DNA from: Blautia sp. Marseille-P3201T
GTDB lineage: Bacteria; Bacillota; Clostridia; Lachnospirales; Lachnospiraceae
Reading direction: 5' to 3'
Length of the DNA stretch: 64,000 nt
Assembly: GCF_900120295.1 (NCBI RefSeq)
Contig: NZ_LT635468.1
Span: 375,606 to 439,605, forward strand
The position numbers and the translations under genes are program-made. Shown here one piece after another: positions 1 through 8,392 of the stretch. A model generated the notes under the pieces. The model was given only the letters and a program-made list of their open reading frames with translations, did no database searches and was not told the origin of the DNA. Position 1 is the first letter of the stretch. Every line of letters starts with the position of its first letter.

Positions 1-118
1 CTTCACCAATGACCTCTACAATAACAGAACTTCTTCGTTCAACCCATCCTTGTGAAAAGCGGAAAGGTTTATCCAACGGAGCACTAATTACATGTATTTG
101 TATATCTTTTATTATCAT
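1..118 (-). CDS. Enolase-superfamily sugar-acid dehydratase, N-terminal fragment cut by the window edge
   Basis: Reading the minus strand from an ATG at 118 gives about 39 residues beginning MIKDIQIHVISAPLDKPF. They align without gaps to the start of the complete dehydratase at 15345-16493 (shared HVISAPL, FSQG, RRSSVIVEVIGE). A ribosome binding site AAGGAG lies at 129-134 and a regulon-type promoter at 158-186, so this is a real gene start. Only the capping-domain N-terminus is visible; the catalytic barrel lies outside the window. It is a second copy of the dehydratase next to a second sulfatase/dehydrogenase set. Paralogy is clear from the sequence, the reaction is inferred, and whether the rest is intact cannot be seen. 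Confidence 0.8.
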   Translation of the reverse strand, partial: MIIKDIQIHVISAPLDKPFRFSQGWVERRSSVIVEVIGE

Positions 119-157
119 AACTTCGGTTCTCCTTGTCTTATACCTTTTAACACTCTT

Positions 158-186
158 ATCTTATCACATATGTTATATGTTAGCAA
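158..186 (-). promoter_or_regulatory. Regulon promoter for the truncated dehydratase gene
   Basis: Minus strand: -35 TTGCTA (181-186), 17-bp spacer ACATATAACATATGTGA, -10 TAAGAT (158-163). Architecture and spacer resemble five other promoters of the island (4494-4522, 14607-14635, 16571-16599, 22526-22555, 24158-24186), suggesting shared control by the GntR-type regulator. It lies between the sulfatase pseudogene and the dehydratase start at 118. Confidence 0.6.
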
Positions 187-260
187 TCAGCAATATTTCT
201 ATTTTTTTATTATCTATTTTATGCATTATCACTATTTACTGCTTTTCATCAAGTATTCTT

Positions 261-1570
261 CTAATTATTGTCATAGTTTTTCTTGAGTGATGGATACTCC
301 GGTTTTCCAATCGTACCTGCTTCTGGAAGAAAATCTAAAATATCACATAGATAATCATCTGACAGATTGATCATTTCATTAGGATCCGTCGAAAGATCAT
401 ATAGCTCATCAATATCCTGTGGAATAAAACTATATTTTATGTTTCCTTCCTTGATTGCACGAATCTCAAAGCTGTGACCATTATATTTATAGTAGTTACA
501 ATAAATATCTTCTTTTTTTTCTTTTTTATCCTCTGATATTTTAAAAAGACTTCTTCCATTTTTACATTTACATCCAGCTAACTCAAAAAATGTCTGCGCA
601 ATATCTAATGTATTACAATTATTTGCACATACATTTTTTTCCTGCTCACCCTTTAAGTCCGGACATACTAAAAGAGGTGTGCGGATTACATCCTCATAAC
701 AGTATGCATGCTTATCAAATTTTCCATGATTTCCAAGCATTTCCCCATGATCAGATGTAAAAATAACAATTGTTTTTCTTCCGCCAGAACATTCCTTTGC
801 TTTCTCAAGAATCTGTCCTATGAAATAGTCCATTAAACTGATTGAGCCATAATAAGCGCGAATAGTTTTTTCCCATTCATGCTCATCAAAATATTCTGTA
901 TCAATGCTTGGCCACCATTTTCTGCTCTGATACCATGGTTTATTCTGAAAAGTATCATACATACTCTTTGGCATGGGTATATCCACCTGATCATACATGA
1001 TATAAAATGGCTCAGGGTTTGAATTTGGAAAATGGGGTCCAACAAGCGATGCTGTAACGCACCAAGGCTTGTCTCTATTTTTTTCCAGAAATTCCATTGT
1101 TTTTTTTGTAACCTTATATTCAAAACGTTTTTCGATCGAATCCAGTTTCTTATAAAACGGAACATAATCATCATCTGACTTTTTTGCACTTCTTGGATCT
1201 TGCATATTCTTCAGCTGACCTCGTTCTGTAACAGTTGCTTCTGGAATTCTCGTTTCATGCTTGAGGCGATCACTTTCTATTCTGCAGATATCAAACTCTA
1301 CGCCCGTCTCTTTCGACTGCCAATCAAGACCTAGATGCCATTTTCCAAAATACCCAGTTTTTCTTCCACTTTCCTGCCTTCGATCAAGCCATGTAATTGA
1401 TGATTTTGGCAAATATTCCTGTGTGCTGGCACCCACATCACAATTATCAATTATACCGCTTTGATGAGGATATAGTCCTGTCATAATACTTCCTCGAGCA
1501 GGCGTACAAAGCGGACATACGGAATAACTATTTATATAATATTATCCATATCTCTGTCCTTCTCTGCCAT
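261..1570 (-). pseudogene. Sulfatase pseudogene (degraded copy of the sulfatase at 18609-20081)
   Basis: This is a paralogue of the intact 490-residue sulfatase at 18609-20081 with at least two lesions. The start ATG at 1570 overlaps the stop of the upstream sulfatase gene (TAATG), but reading stops at 1532-1534 after 12 codons. About 35 N-terminal residues, including the metal-binding Asp of the TDQ motif, are missing, and the remainder is in another frame. The formylglycine motif CTPAR survives but lies upstream of the first in-frame ATG at 1484. Near the C-terminus about 23 residues are deleted in frame between two Asp-Asp pairs. The open 407-codon stretch 261-1484 keeps the DHGEMLGNHGKFDKH region. 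A functional enzyme is unlikely. Confidence 0.8.
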
Positions 1571-2964
1571 TATATTTCTGGTGTACCTATATTCCATGGT
1601 GTATCAAATCCCGGTGTGGCCTTATACATGCTGTCAAACATACAACGATATCCATGAAGTTTTGCATCCTCATAATCTTTATCATTCCAAAGATTCTTTC
1701 TTTCAAGTGGATCTTTATTCAAATCATATAATTCACCATAGTCCCGATTCACATAATGTATCGTCTTTATACCATTACAGAGAACCCCTCTTATAGCACC
1801 TGCTTCCATATAGATATATGGACGGATACGAAGTTCTTTTGACTTATCCCAATAAGGCACAAAAGAATAATCAGACATTGGAGCCTCAAGAGGTGTTTCA
1901 GAAAGTTCCATACATGTAGAAGCAATATCAATATTTACAACCGGCTCTTTCACGCGAATACCAGAAAATCCAGCAATCGGAGGCTTTACAAATAATGGAA
2001 CTCGCATCAAACTATCTTCTAAACATTGTAGTTTTTCAACTAATCCATAATCACCCATGAAATCACCATGATCAGAGCTGTAAATAATAACCGTATCGTC
2101 ATAAGCATTGTGCTTTTTCAAAATATCAATTACTTCTCCAACTTTTTCATCAATCAATGTAATATTGGCATAATAGGAACGTTTTGTGCGGAGAAACTGT
2201 TCTTTTGTATAATCTTTTAAATAAATATCAGAATACATGCCCATGTTTTTGAACTGAGGCCCCTTCTGTTCAAGATCTTCATATGTGCTTTCAGATTCTT
2301 CCATATCTTCCAGATTATACATATCAGCATACTTAGTTCCTTCCAAATCATATGGATGGTGCGGTCCTGGAAATGATAAAGTAAAGAAAAATGGCTTATC
2401 TTGATTCTCTTCAACCGACAAACGGTTTTCCAACCATTCTTTTCCTTTTTCTCCTATAAAATTATCGACATGATGTTTTATATCTGCTTTCCATACACCA
2501 CCACTAATCAAAGTTTTCTGATACATTTCCTTAGGATTTAATCCCTGTTCTTTAAGATAATCCTCGTATACTCCAAGCTGTTCTGATGGTGAAAAAGGCA
2601 TATGCGCATCAACAATCATTTCAAAATCATAACCTTTATCAATCTTTGACCCTGCGAAGTGCTGCTTTCCAACAACAGCTGTATAATATCCATTTTCCTT
2701 CATACGTTTCATAAATGTTTTTTCTGTTTCCGGAAGACAACTGATGTAAGCTGGAACTTCACACTGACTTGGATATTTGCCAGTCATGATAGCTGCACGA
2801 GATGGCACACAGGATGGATTTGAACAGTAACCATGTTCAAAAAACACACTGTCTGCTGCAAGCTTATCTAAATTCGGTGTAATTATTTTAGAATTGACGC
2901 ATCCCATCGTGTCATATCTTTGCTGATCTGTCATAATAAATATAATATTTGGTCTTTTTTTCAT
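1570..2964 (-). CDS. Cysteine-type sulfatase, cytoplasmic (copy 1 of the CVPSR type)
   Basis: A 464-residue sulfatase of the alkaline-phosphatase superfamily that hydrolyses a sulfate ester. The N-terminal metal ligand is Asp13 in MTDQQRYD. The formylglycine motif is CVPSR with Cys52, so it needs a maturase, expected to be an anaerobic SAM-radical enzyme encoded elsewhere. A second metal-binding block SSDHGDFMGDYG lies at about residue 300. There is no signal peptide or lipobox, so the enzyme is probably cytoplasmic and acts on imported sugars. A good ribosome binding site precedes the ATG at 2964, 14 bp downstream of the aldehyde dehydrogenase gene, so the two are probably cotranscribed. It is a close paralogue of 20103-21494. 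The sulfated substrate cannot be deduced. Confidence 0.85.
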   Translation of the reverse strand: MKKRPNIIFIMTDQQRYDTMGCVNSKIITPNLDKLAADSVFFEHGYCSNPSCVPSRAAIMTGKYPSQCEVPAYISCLPETEKTFMKRMKENGYYTAVVGKQHFAGSKIDKGYDFEMIVDAHMPFSPSEQLGVYEDYLKEQGLNPKEMYQKTLISGGVWKADIKHHVDNFIGEKGKEWLENRLSVEENQDKPFFFTLSFPGPHHPYDLEGTKYADMYNLEDMEESESTYEDLEQKGPQFKNMGMYSDIYLKDYTKEQFLRTKRSYYANITLIDEKVGEVIDILKKHNAYDDTVIIYSSDHGDFMGDYGLVEKLQCLEDSLMRVPLFVKPPIAGFSGIRVKEPVVNIDIASTCMELSETPLEAPMSDYSFVPYWDKSKELRIRPYIYMEAGAIRGVLCNGIKTIHYVNRDYGELYDLNKDPLERKNLWNDKDYEDAKLHGYRCMFDSMYKATPGFDTPWNIGTPEI

Positions 2965-2978
2965 ATCTTTCCTTCTCC

Positions 2979-4409
2979 CTAGTTTTCCTTTAGTGCAATG
3001 GAAATTCTCTGAATATAATAGTATTCATCCAAACTGAATGTCGAACAATCTTTTCCTATACCGCTCTGCTTGCAACCACCATGAGGAAGATTATAACAAA
3101 AACATGGCTCATTTACACAAACATCGCCTGCATCAATTTTTCTAGAAAGGCTTAACCCCATATCAAGGGAAGATGTATAAAGATAAGCTGCAAGACCATA
3201 TTCTGTATCATTTGCCAGCACAGCTAAATCATCAGAATCATCCATATCTGAAATTGCAATGATAGGTCCAAATATTTCTTCCTTATATACTCTCATATCT
3301 TTCGTAATGCCAGTAAGAATTGTTGGTTCAAAGAAATAACCTTCTCTGTCAAGACGCTTTCCACCACAAACAAGAACCGCTCCTTTTTCCACTGCATCCT
3401 TTACTAAAGATTCCATATTTTCAACTGCCTTCATTGAAGACATAGGCTGCATATGAATACCTGGTGCTTCATATTTTCCACTTCCATATGCTATATCTGA
3501 AAGCATATCTGTTGCTTTTTCAAGAAATCTTTCCTTTATATCTTTATGTACAAAAATTCTATTTGGCGCTACGCATACCTGTCCGGCATTTCCTGTTTTT
3601 CCATTTACTACACACGTAGCGGCTTTCTCCACATCTGCATCTTTCGCAATAATAACCGGAGCACTTCCACCAAGTTCCAATGAATAATGCTTAATTGAAG
3701 TTGCTGCCTGCTGCATTATTTTTCTACCGGTAAAGCTAGAACCGATCAATGTAATCATCTGTGGAATCTTACTTTCATTCAAAATAGTTCCAACTACATT
3801 GTCATCTCCCGTAACGATATTAATAACACCAGCAGGAATGCCAGCTTCTATTGCAAGCTCGCCTATATATAATGTAGACAAAGGAGTTTGACTACTTGGC
3901 TTTATTATACAAGTACAACCAGAAGCTAGAATTGGTCCAAGCTTATATCCCACATTCAGAAGTGGAAAATTCCATGCCAGATAACCAACAACTACACCCA
4001 AAGGTTTTTTGATAATCATATTGATATGTTTATTATCATAATCCGGAATAATCTCATCTTTTGCTGCTCTTGCTTCTGCAATGTAATAACGTAGACAGTC
4101 AGGAAGCATATGATAATCTTCGCAAGCATTGCCATAAGTCTTTCCGCTTTCTTCGATCAGAAGTTCCACAATCTTATCCTTGTGTGACTCTATAACATCC
4201 GCAAATTTTAAAATATATTTTTCTCTCTCGTTTAAAGAAAGTTGCGACCATGTCTTAAATGCATCATTCGCTGCGTTTAAGACTTCCTCTGTCTGTTCCT
4301 GATTTAATCCGTTTAATGAAGCAATTGCTTTGCCATTTTCAGGATTATAAACGGTAAACTCTTTTCCTTTTCCTTCTACCAGCCGTCCATTTATCAAGTT
4401 CTTATACAT
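2979..4409 (-). CDS. NAD(P)-dependent aldehyde dehydrogenase (copy 1)
   Basis: A 476-residue ALDH-superfamily enzyme oxidising an aldehyde to a carboxylate. Visible hallmarks are the WNFPLLN cofactor/catalytic-Asn segment, LELGGSAP with the general-base Glu, the catalytic Cys in GQVCVAPNR, and EEIFGPI near the C-terminus. Length is normal for the family. It resembles the lactaldehyde/glycolaldehyde/succinate-semialdehyde branch, but the substrate is unknown; in context it may oxidise a sugar-derived aldehyde. GGAGG precedes the ATG, and a regulon promoter with a long palindrome lies at 4481-4522. It is followed at once by a sulfatase gene. A paralogue is at 22701-24119. Confidence 0.85.
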   Translation of the reverse strand: MYKNLINGRLVEGKGKEFTVYNPENGKAIASLNGLNQEQTEEVLNAANDAFKTWSQLSLNEREKYILKFADVIESHKDKIVELLIEESGKTYGNACEDYHMLPDCLRYYIAEARAAKDEIIPDYDNKHINMIIKKPLGVVVGYLAWNFPLLNVGYKLGPILASGCTCIIKPSSQTPLSTLYIGELAIEAGIPAGVINIVTGDDNVVGTILNESKIPQMITLIGSSFTGRKIMQQAATSIKHYSLELGGSAPVIIAKDADVEKAATCVVNGKTGNAGQVCVAPNRIFVHKDIKERFLEKATDMLSDIAYGSGKYEAPGIHMQPMSSMKAVENMESLVKDAVEKGAVLVCGGKRLDREGYFFEPTILTGITKDMRVYKEEIFGPIIAISDMDDSDDLAVLANDTEYGLAAYLYTSSLDMGLSLSRKIDAGDVCVNEPCFCYNLPHGGCKQSGIGKDCSTFSLDEYYYIQRISIALKEN

Positions 4410-4480
4410 ATTTTTCCTCCATTTATAATAGATTATTTATATCATTTTTCCTTACTATGAACTGACCTTTATCTCAGTCC

Positions 4481-4522
4481 TCATTTCACTTGTATGTTAT
4501 CATATAAGTGAAATGAAAACAA
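4481..4522 (-). promoter_or_regulatory. Promoter with 36-bp palindromic operator before aldehyde dehydrogenase 1
   Basis: Perfect 11-bp arms TCATTTCACTT (4481-4491) and AAGTGAAATGA (4506-4516) surround an inner TATG...CATA dyad. On the minus strand a -35 TTGTTT (4517-4522), 17-bp spacer and -10 TAACAT (4494-4499) overlap the palindrome. It lies between the regulator stop and the dehydrogenase start. No T-run follows, so an operator fits better than a terminator. The likely ligand protein is the adjacent GntR-type regulator (inference). Confidence 0.65.
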
Positions 4523-4578
4523 TAGAAACAAGCACCATTTTTTCATTTTTTTTTGTACCTTTTTACCAATAAAAATTT

Positions 4579-5265
4579 CTATTTATCTGCATTATAAGTT
4601 TGAACATTTAGTCTTGTAGCACTCAGATGCATAGACATTTTTTCTGCTGCTTTTTCAGAATCTCCCTTTTCAATTTCATTTAAAATATTTCTATGATAAT
4701 GAAATTCCTGCTCGATTGGATCTTTGCTTTGTGGTGTAGAAACAATTAATTTTCTCATATACGAGGTATACGCCTCAATAAGCGAAGATAACAACGTATT
4801 TCCTGTTGCTCTTGCAATTCCTAAGTGAAAATCTAAATCTGCATCATAATATTTGTTATCCATAGCCTGACAACTTTCCATTATTTCAAGTTTTTCTCTT
4901 AATACTAATAAGTCTTCCTCTGTTCTACGTATTGCAGCAATCTCAGCACACTTAGGTTCTACAATATCTCGAACCTCCAACATTTCATCTAATGATGTTT
5001 CTTCTGTTGCAATCAAATCTTTAATGGATCTTATCAGTACATTTGCTGTATTATCAACAACCAAAATTCCTTTCCCATGTATTCTTTTAACAAGTCCACG
5101 AACTTCAAGTGTTTTTACCGCTTCTCTAACGGTTACTCTAGAAACCTCAAATTTTTCTAATAGTTTTTGTTCACTTGGTAAAAATCCCTCACTATCATAT
5201 TCTTTATTTTTAATCATTACTAATATTTCTTCTGCTACAGAATCTGAAAGTTTTTTTCGTTTCAC
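4579..5265 (-). CDS. GntR-family transcriptional regulator (FadR/FCD subfamily)
   Basis: A 228-residue regulator. The N-terminal winged helix-turn-helix (about residues 5-75) includes LPSEQKLLEKFEVSRVTVRE, the GntR signature. The C-terminal part (about 95-220) is an alpha-helical FCD ligand domain, with DADLDFHLGIARATGN near the expected metal/effector site. The start is GTG at 5265 with GGAGG upstream. FadR-type regulators usually sense sugar acids or carboxylates and bind short dyads; six promoters of this island share such a dyad, so this is the best candidate regulator. It lies between the binding-protein gene and aldehyde dehydrogenase 1. Family assignment is firm; effector and sites are inferred. 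Confidence 0.85.
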   Translation of the reverse strand: MKRKKLSDSVAEEILVMIKNKEYDSEGFLPSEQKLLEKFEVSRVTVREAVKTLEVRGLVKRIHGKGILVVDNTANVLIRSIKDLIATEETSLDEMLEVRDIVEPKCAEIAAIRRTEEDLLVLREKLEIMESCQAMDNKYYDADLDFHLGIARATGNTLLSSLIEAYTSYMRKLIVSTPQSKDPIEQEFHYHRNILNEIEKGDSEKAAEKMSMHLSATRLNVQTYNADK

Positions 5266-5412
5266 TTTTTACTCATCCTCCATATATATCAATTAAATAA
5301 TTAATGATTATTTTCTATTCTGTCACATTGCTATCAGACAGTTATATCATATCATATTTTCTTACAAATCAAAAGAACAATATCTCTATTATTAACTATT
5401 TTATATATATAA

Positions 5413-5456
5413 TAAGAGGATTTTTAACTTACAACTGTAAGATAAAGATCCTCTTG
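5413..5456 (-). terminator. Terminator after the sugar-binding protein gene
   Basis: A hairpin with outer arms AAGAGGAT/ATCCTCTT and inner CTTAC/GTAAG lies about 50 bp after the binding-protein stop, followed on the minus strand by AT-rich TATTATATAT. It separates the transporter genes from the regulator gene. Confidence 0.6.
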
Positions 5457-5504
5457 TTACTAAATCACATTAGACGGTATTTCGTTCTAAATGATATAAA
5501 CATA

Positions 5505-6860
5505 TTAATTGCTTGCTTTTTTAATAGCTTCATCTGCACGTTCTTTAATATTCTTTATGGTTGTCTCTAAATCTTGAGCTTCAACAAGATATTTTTCTAC
5601 TTCTTCCATGTAAACTTTTTCATATTCAACGTTTGCAGGTCCCATGATTTTTTCTGTTACACGAATTTCATCTGGATTAGCAAGAACATATTTAATCTGG
5701 TCTGTTGTAATACCATCATCTACTAATGAATCACCAAATCCAACATATAAATCGTTTTGTTCCACTGTACGATTTGCTTCTTCAGAAGAACGTGCATATT
5801 TAGCACATAATCTAGTTAAATCCATACAAATCTCAAAAGCAAGTTTTGGATCTGCAGATGTTGGTGTAACAGCGAGTCCATTAACAATACCCCATGTTGT
5901 ATGTTCTTTACTATCACAAGGCAATGGTGCAATACCAATCTTCCAATCTCTTGGATTTCCTTCTTTATCAGCAGCCCATGGAAGAACCCAGCCTCCCTGA
6001 CATGTCATACCATAATTACCATTCATGAATTCTGTTGCTTCTACTGTTGAAAGGGTATCTGCCTGTTTCTTCATGCTTTCATCTTCAAACATCATATCAT
6101 GAACCAATTCAATATTTTTAGCAAACTCTGGATCCTCAATATTAGATAATCCATCTTCTGTATAGAACTTTTCGCCACCTCCTAAATTTTCAATTGCTTC
6201 ACCATAAGTAGATGATGACCAAGGTAGATAAAATGCACCATAAATTTTATTTGCACCTTCTCCCTGAGTAATCTTTTTAGCAGTTTCACGATATTCTTCC
6301 CAAGTCATAGGAACTGTATCATCTGGATAAGGTACTCCTGCAGCATCAAATACATCTTTATTGTAATATAATGCCCAAGAAGTAATATTATGAGGAACCA
6401 TATAAGTCTGTCCATCATTCTTTGCAGATTCTGCGTATTTTCCAAATTCTTCTTCAAAGTCTACACCAGTTTCAGCAATCAAATCATCTAGTGGAATAAT
6501 TGTTCCATTATCAGCATACTGCTGTTGAAGCATTGGATTTGCTACAACAATAATATCAATCTGATTTCCAGCAGCAATCTGTGTTGGAACAGTTGTATTA
6601 AAGTCTGCTTCTCTTCCAACAAAATTGAATTCAACATTCTGATACTCTGACATTGTCTGAATTTCTTCTATTGCTTTCTGCATCTTATAATCTTCATCAA
6701 TTCCATTAAGATGAATATTCATTGTTTCTTTCTCTCCTGATGCAGCCTGATTTCCAGTTTCAGTTCCCCCACCAACATTTTGTGTTTGTTCTCCACAACC
6801 AGCAAACAAAGATGCTGCCATGGTTGCGATTGTCATTAATGCTACCACTTTTTTCTTCAT
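5505..6860 (-). CDS. ABC transporter sugar-binding lipoprotein
   Basis: A 451-residue extracellular solute-binding protein of the family-1 (CUT1) type. A lipoprotein signal peptide ends in LFAGC (Cys21), followed by a Gly/Thr/Glu-rich linker and a two-lobed binding domain (about 45-440) with motifs typical of oligosaccharide binders (YYNKDVFDAAG, MTWEEYRETAKK, NGNYGMTCQGGW). It should deliver a saccharide to the permeases at 8393-9241 and about 9259-14560. An insertion sequence now separates it from them. AAAGGAG precedes the ATG. It sits among sulfatase genes, so a sulfated or acidic sugar is a reasonable but unproven ligand. Confidence 0.85.
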   Translation of the reverse strand: MKKKVVALMTIATMAASLFAGCGEQTQNVGGGTETGNQAASGEKETMNIHLNGIDEDYKMQKAIEEIQTMSEYQNVEFNFVGREADFNTTVPTQIAAGNQIDIIVVANPMLQQQYADNGTIIPLDDLIAETGVDFEEEFGKYAESAKNDGQTYMVPHNITSWALYYNKDVFDAAGVPYPDDTVPMTWEEYRETAKKITQGEGANKIYGAFYLPWSSSTYGEAIENLGGGEKFYTEDGLSNIEDPEFAKNIELVHDMMFEDESMKKQADTLSTVEATEFMNGNYGMTCQGGWVLPWAADKEGNPRDWKIGIAPLPCDSKEHTTWGIVNGLAVTPTSADPKLAFEICMDLTRLCAKYARSSEEANRTVEQNDLYVGFGDSLVDDGITTDQIKYVLANPDEIRVTEKIMGPANVEYEKVYMEEVEKYLVEAQDLETTIKNIKERADEAIKKASN

Positions 6861-6910
6861 ATTTTTTCTCCTTTAACTTATATTTTTAGGCGTTTGATAA
6901 ACGCCGTAAC

Positions 6911-8350
6911 CCATTGATTTTACTGGGTTTTATTGCTTTATTTATATAAATTTTCTCTCCAAAAGTGGTAAAATATAGGTAACAACACCAACATGTTTGC
7001 CAACTTAAGGAGGAGAAAATTTATGACTACTAAATACCACCAGATTTCTTTAAAAGAATCTTTTTCAGACTGTCAGGATCAATTTATTGACGATGCACCA
7101 TCATTCTTTTTACTTCTGTCTGAACACTGTGATATTAATGAATTTATTCCAATTCAATTTTCCAATGCTTTTTATCAGACTTTAGGACGCAATCGCATTT
7201 ACCCTCTTCATGGTTTTCTTTCTGCTTTCATTTTGCAGAAAATCTTCTCTATTCCTACAGATTCGCTACTGCTTTTACTACTAAATATTTGCAAGGAATT
7301 GCGCGATTTCTGTGGTTTTTCAAAGGTTCCTGATGCATCCTTGATGTCTCGTTTTAAACATGACTTCGAGCCTTATATTGAACTTTATGTCAAGGAAAAC
7401 AATCCGAAAACACTAAATGCTCTCATCAAAAAGCTGAAAGTTTTCTACAAGGACAAGCCTGAGATTGATCCTTATAAGATGGCCTATGGACTTATGCCTT
7501 CGCAAGCTGCCGCCTGCTCGGATGCCAAACAGATGTACATTAATGGGTACTTCTGTTATGCCGTTAAATTCGCTATTCTTACAAATGGATTAGGTATTGT
7601 CCGCCACATTTCTTTCGTTGATGATGCTGAATTCAAAGCTGCTCACCCGGATCTCATTGTCGAAAAGAAATCGGATTCACCTGACGAAGATAAGTCTGTT
7701 GGTGATGCATCCGCTTTAGCCCCTGTTTTGCAGGATTTCTTTTCACTTCATACAGATTTTCACCCTGATACCTTTCTTGGCGATTCTGCTTTTGACTCTG
7801 CTGATCTCTATGGTACTTTGTTCAATGACTTTCACTTTTCAAAAGCTTTGATTCCTTATAATCCAAGAAACGAAAGTTCTTTGAAGAAAGTCGGTTACAA
7901 CGAATATGGCTATCCTACCTGTCCGAATGATCCATCACTTGCAATGAAATACTGTGGTGTTACCAAAGAGAAAGGTCGTACAGACCGTATCAAATGGATT
8001 TGTCCCAAAATGCATTATCAAAAAGGATGGATTTGTGGCTGCGACACCCCATGCAGTACTGCTTCACGTGGCAGAACAACCTACACTTATGAAAACATGG
8101 ATTTACGTATGCTCCCAGGTATTCAGTGTGACACAAAAGAATGGAATGACACTTATAAAATACGAACAATCGTAGAACGTGCCATCAATCATTTCAAAAT
8201 CAACATGTGCATTGCTGGAAGAAAAACAAGAAACCATACCACCACAAAATCTGATAATCTATGTCAATTCAGAAACAATTCTGAATACTGACCTATTTTC
8301 TCCCCTTATATACGGGAGAGTTATCCACAGTAACCAATAAAATCATTTAT
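6911..8350. mobile_element. Insertion sequence with one DDE transposase (DDE_Tnp_1 type)
   Basis: One plus-strand transposase gene lies between minus-strand transporter genes. Imperfect inverted ends are suggested by ATTGATTTTACTGGGTT near 6913 and AATGATTTTATTGGTTA on the opposite strand near 8330-8350. Exact ends and target duplication are uncertain. A hairpin GGCGTTT/AAACGCC sits just outside at 6889-6905. The insertion falls between permease 2 and the binding-protein gene. Confidence 0.6.
7023..8291 (+). CDS. Transposase, IS4/IS5-like superfamily
   Basis: About 422 residues from the ATG at 7023, chosen over an upstream start because AGGAGGAG ends 8 bp before it. The N-terminal part (about 40-140) resembles the DUF772 transposase domain (PLHGFLSAFILQKIF ... 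DASLMSRFKHDF). The central GDSAFDSADLY and late RTIVERAINHFKINMCIAGRKTRN fit a DDE_Tnp_1 catalytic core with the conserved Glu in VER. It is transcribed opposite to the sugar genes. The C-terminus ends soon after the VER block and may be slightly shortened. Assignment to a named IS subgroup is not attempted. Confidence 0.75.
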   Translation: MTTKYHQISLKESFSDCQDQFIDDAPSFFLLLSEHCDINEFIPIQFSNAFYQTLGRNRIYPLHGFLSAFILQKIFSIPTDSLLLLLLNICKELRDFCGFSKVPDASLMSRFKHDFEPYIELYVKENNPKTLNALIKKLKVFYKDKPEIDPYKMAYGLMPSQAAACSDAKQMYINGYFCYAVKFAILTNGLGIVRHISFVDDAEFKAAHPDLIVEKKSDSPDEDKSVGDASALAPVLQDFFSLHTDFHPDTFLGDSAFDSADLYGTLFNDFHFSKALIPYNPRNESSLKKVGYNEYGYPTCPNDPSLAMKYCGVTKEKGRTDRIKWICPKMHYQKGWICGCDTPCSTASRGRTTYTYENMDLRMLPGIQCDTKEWNDTYKIRTIVERAINHFKINMCIAGRKTRNHTTTKSDNLCQFRNNSEY

Positions 8351-8392
8351 CAATTACCTACTTATATTTTTTTAGAATATTTCTATTCTTTG

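Noticed and set aside
9..290. 93-codon plus-strand frame at the left edge, hydrophobic
   Set aside because: It runs antisense over the dehydratase start and its promoter; the hydrophobic run is due to AT-rich DNA, and no ribosome binding site is seen.
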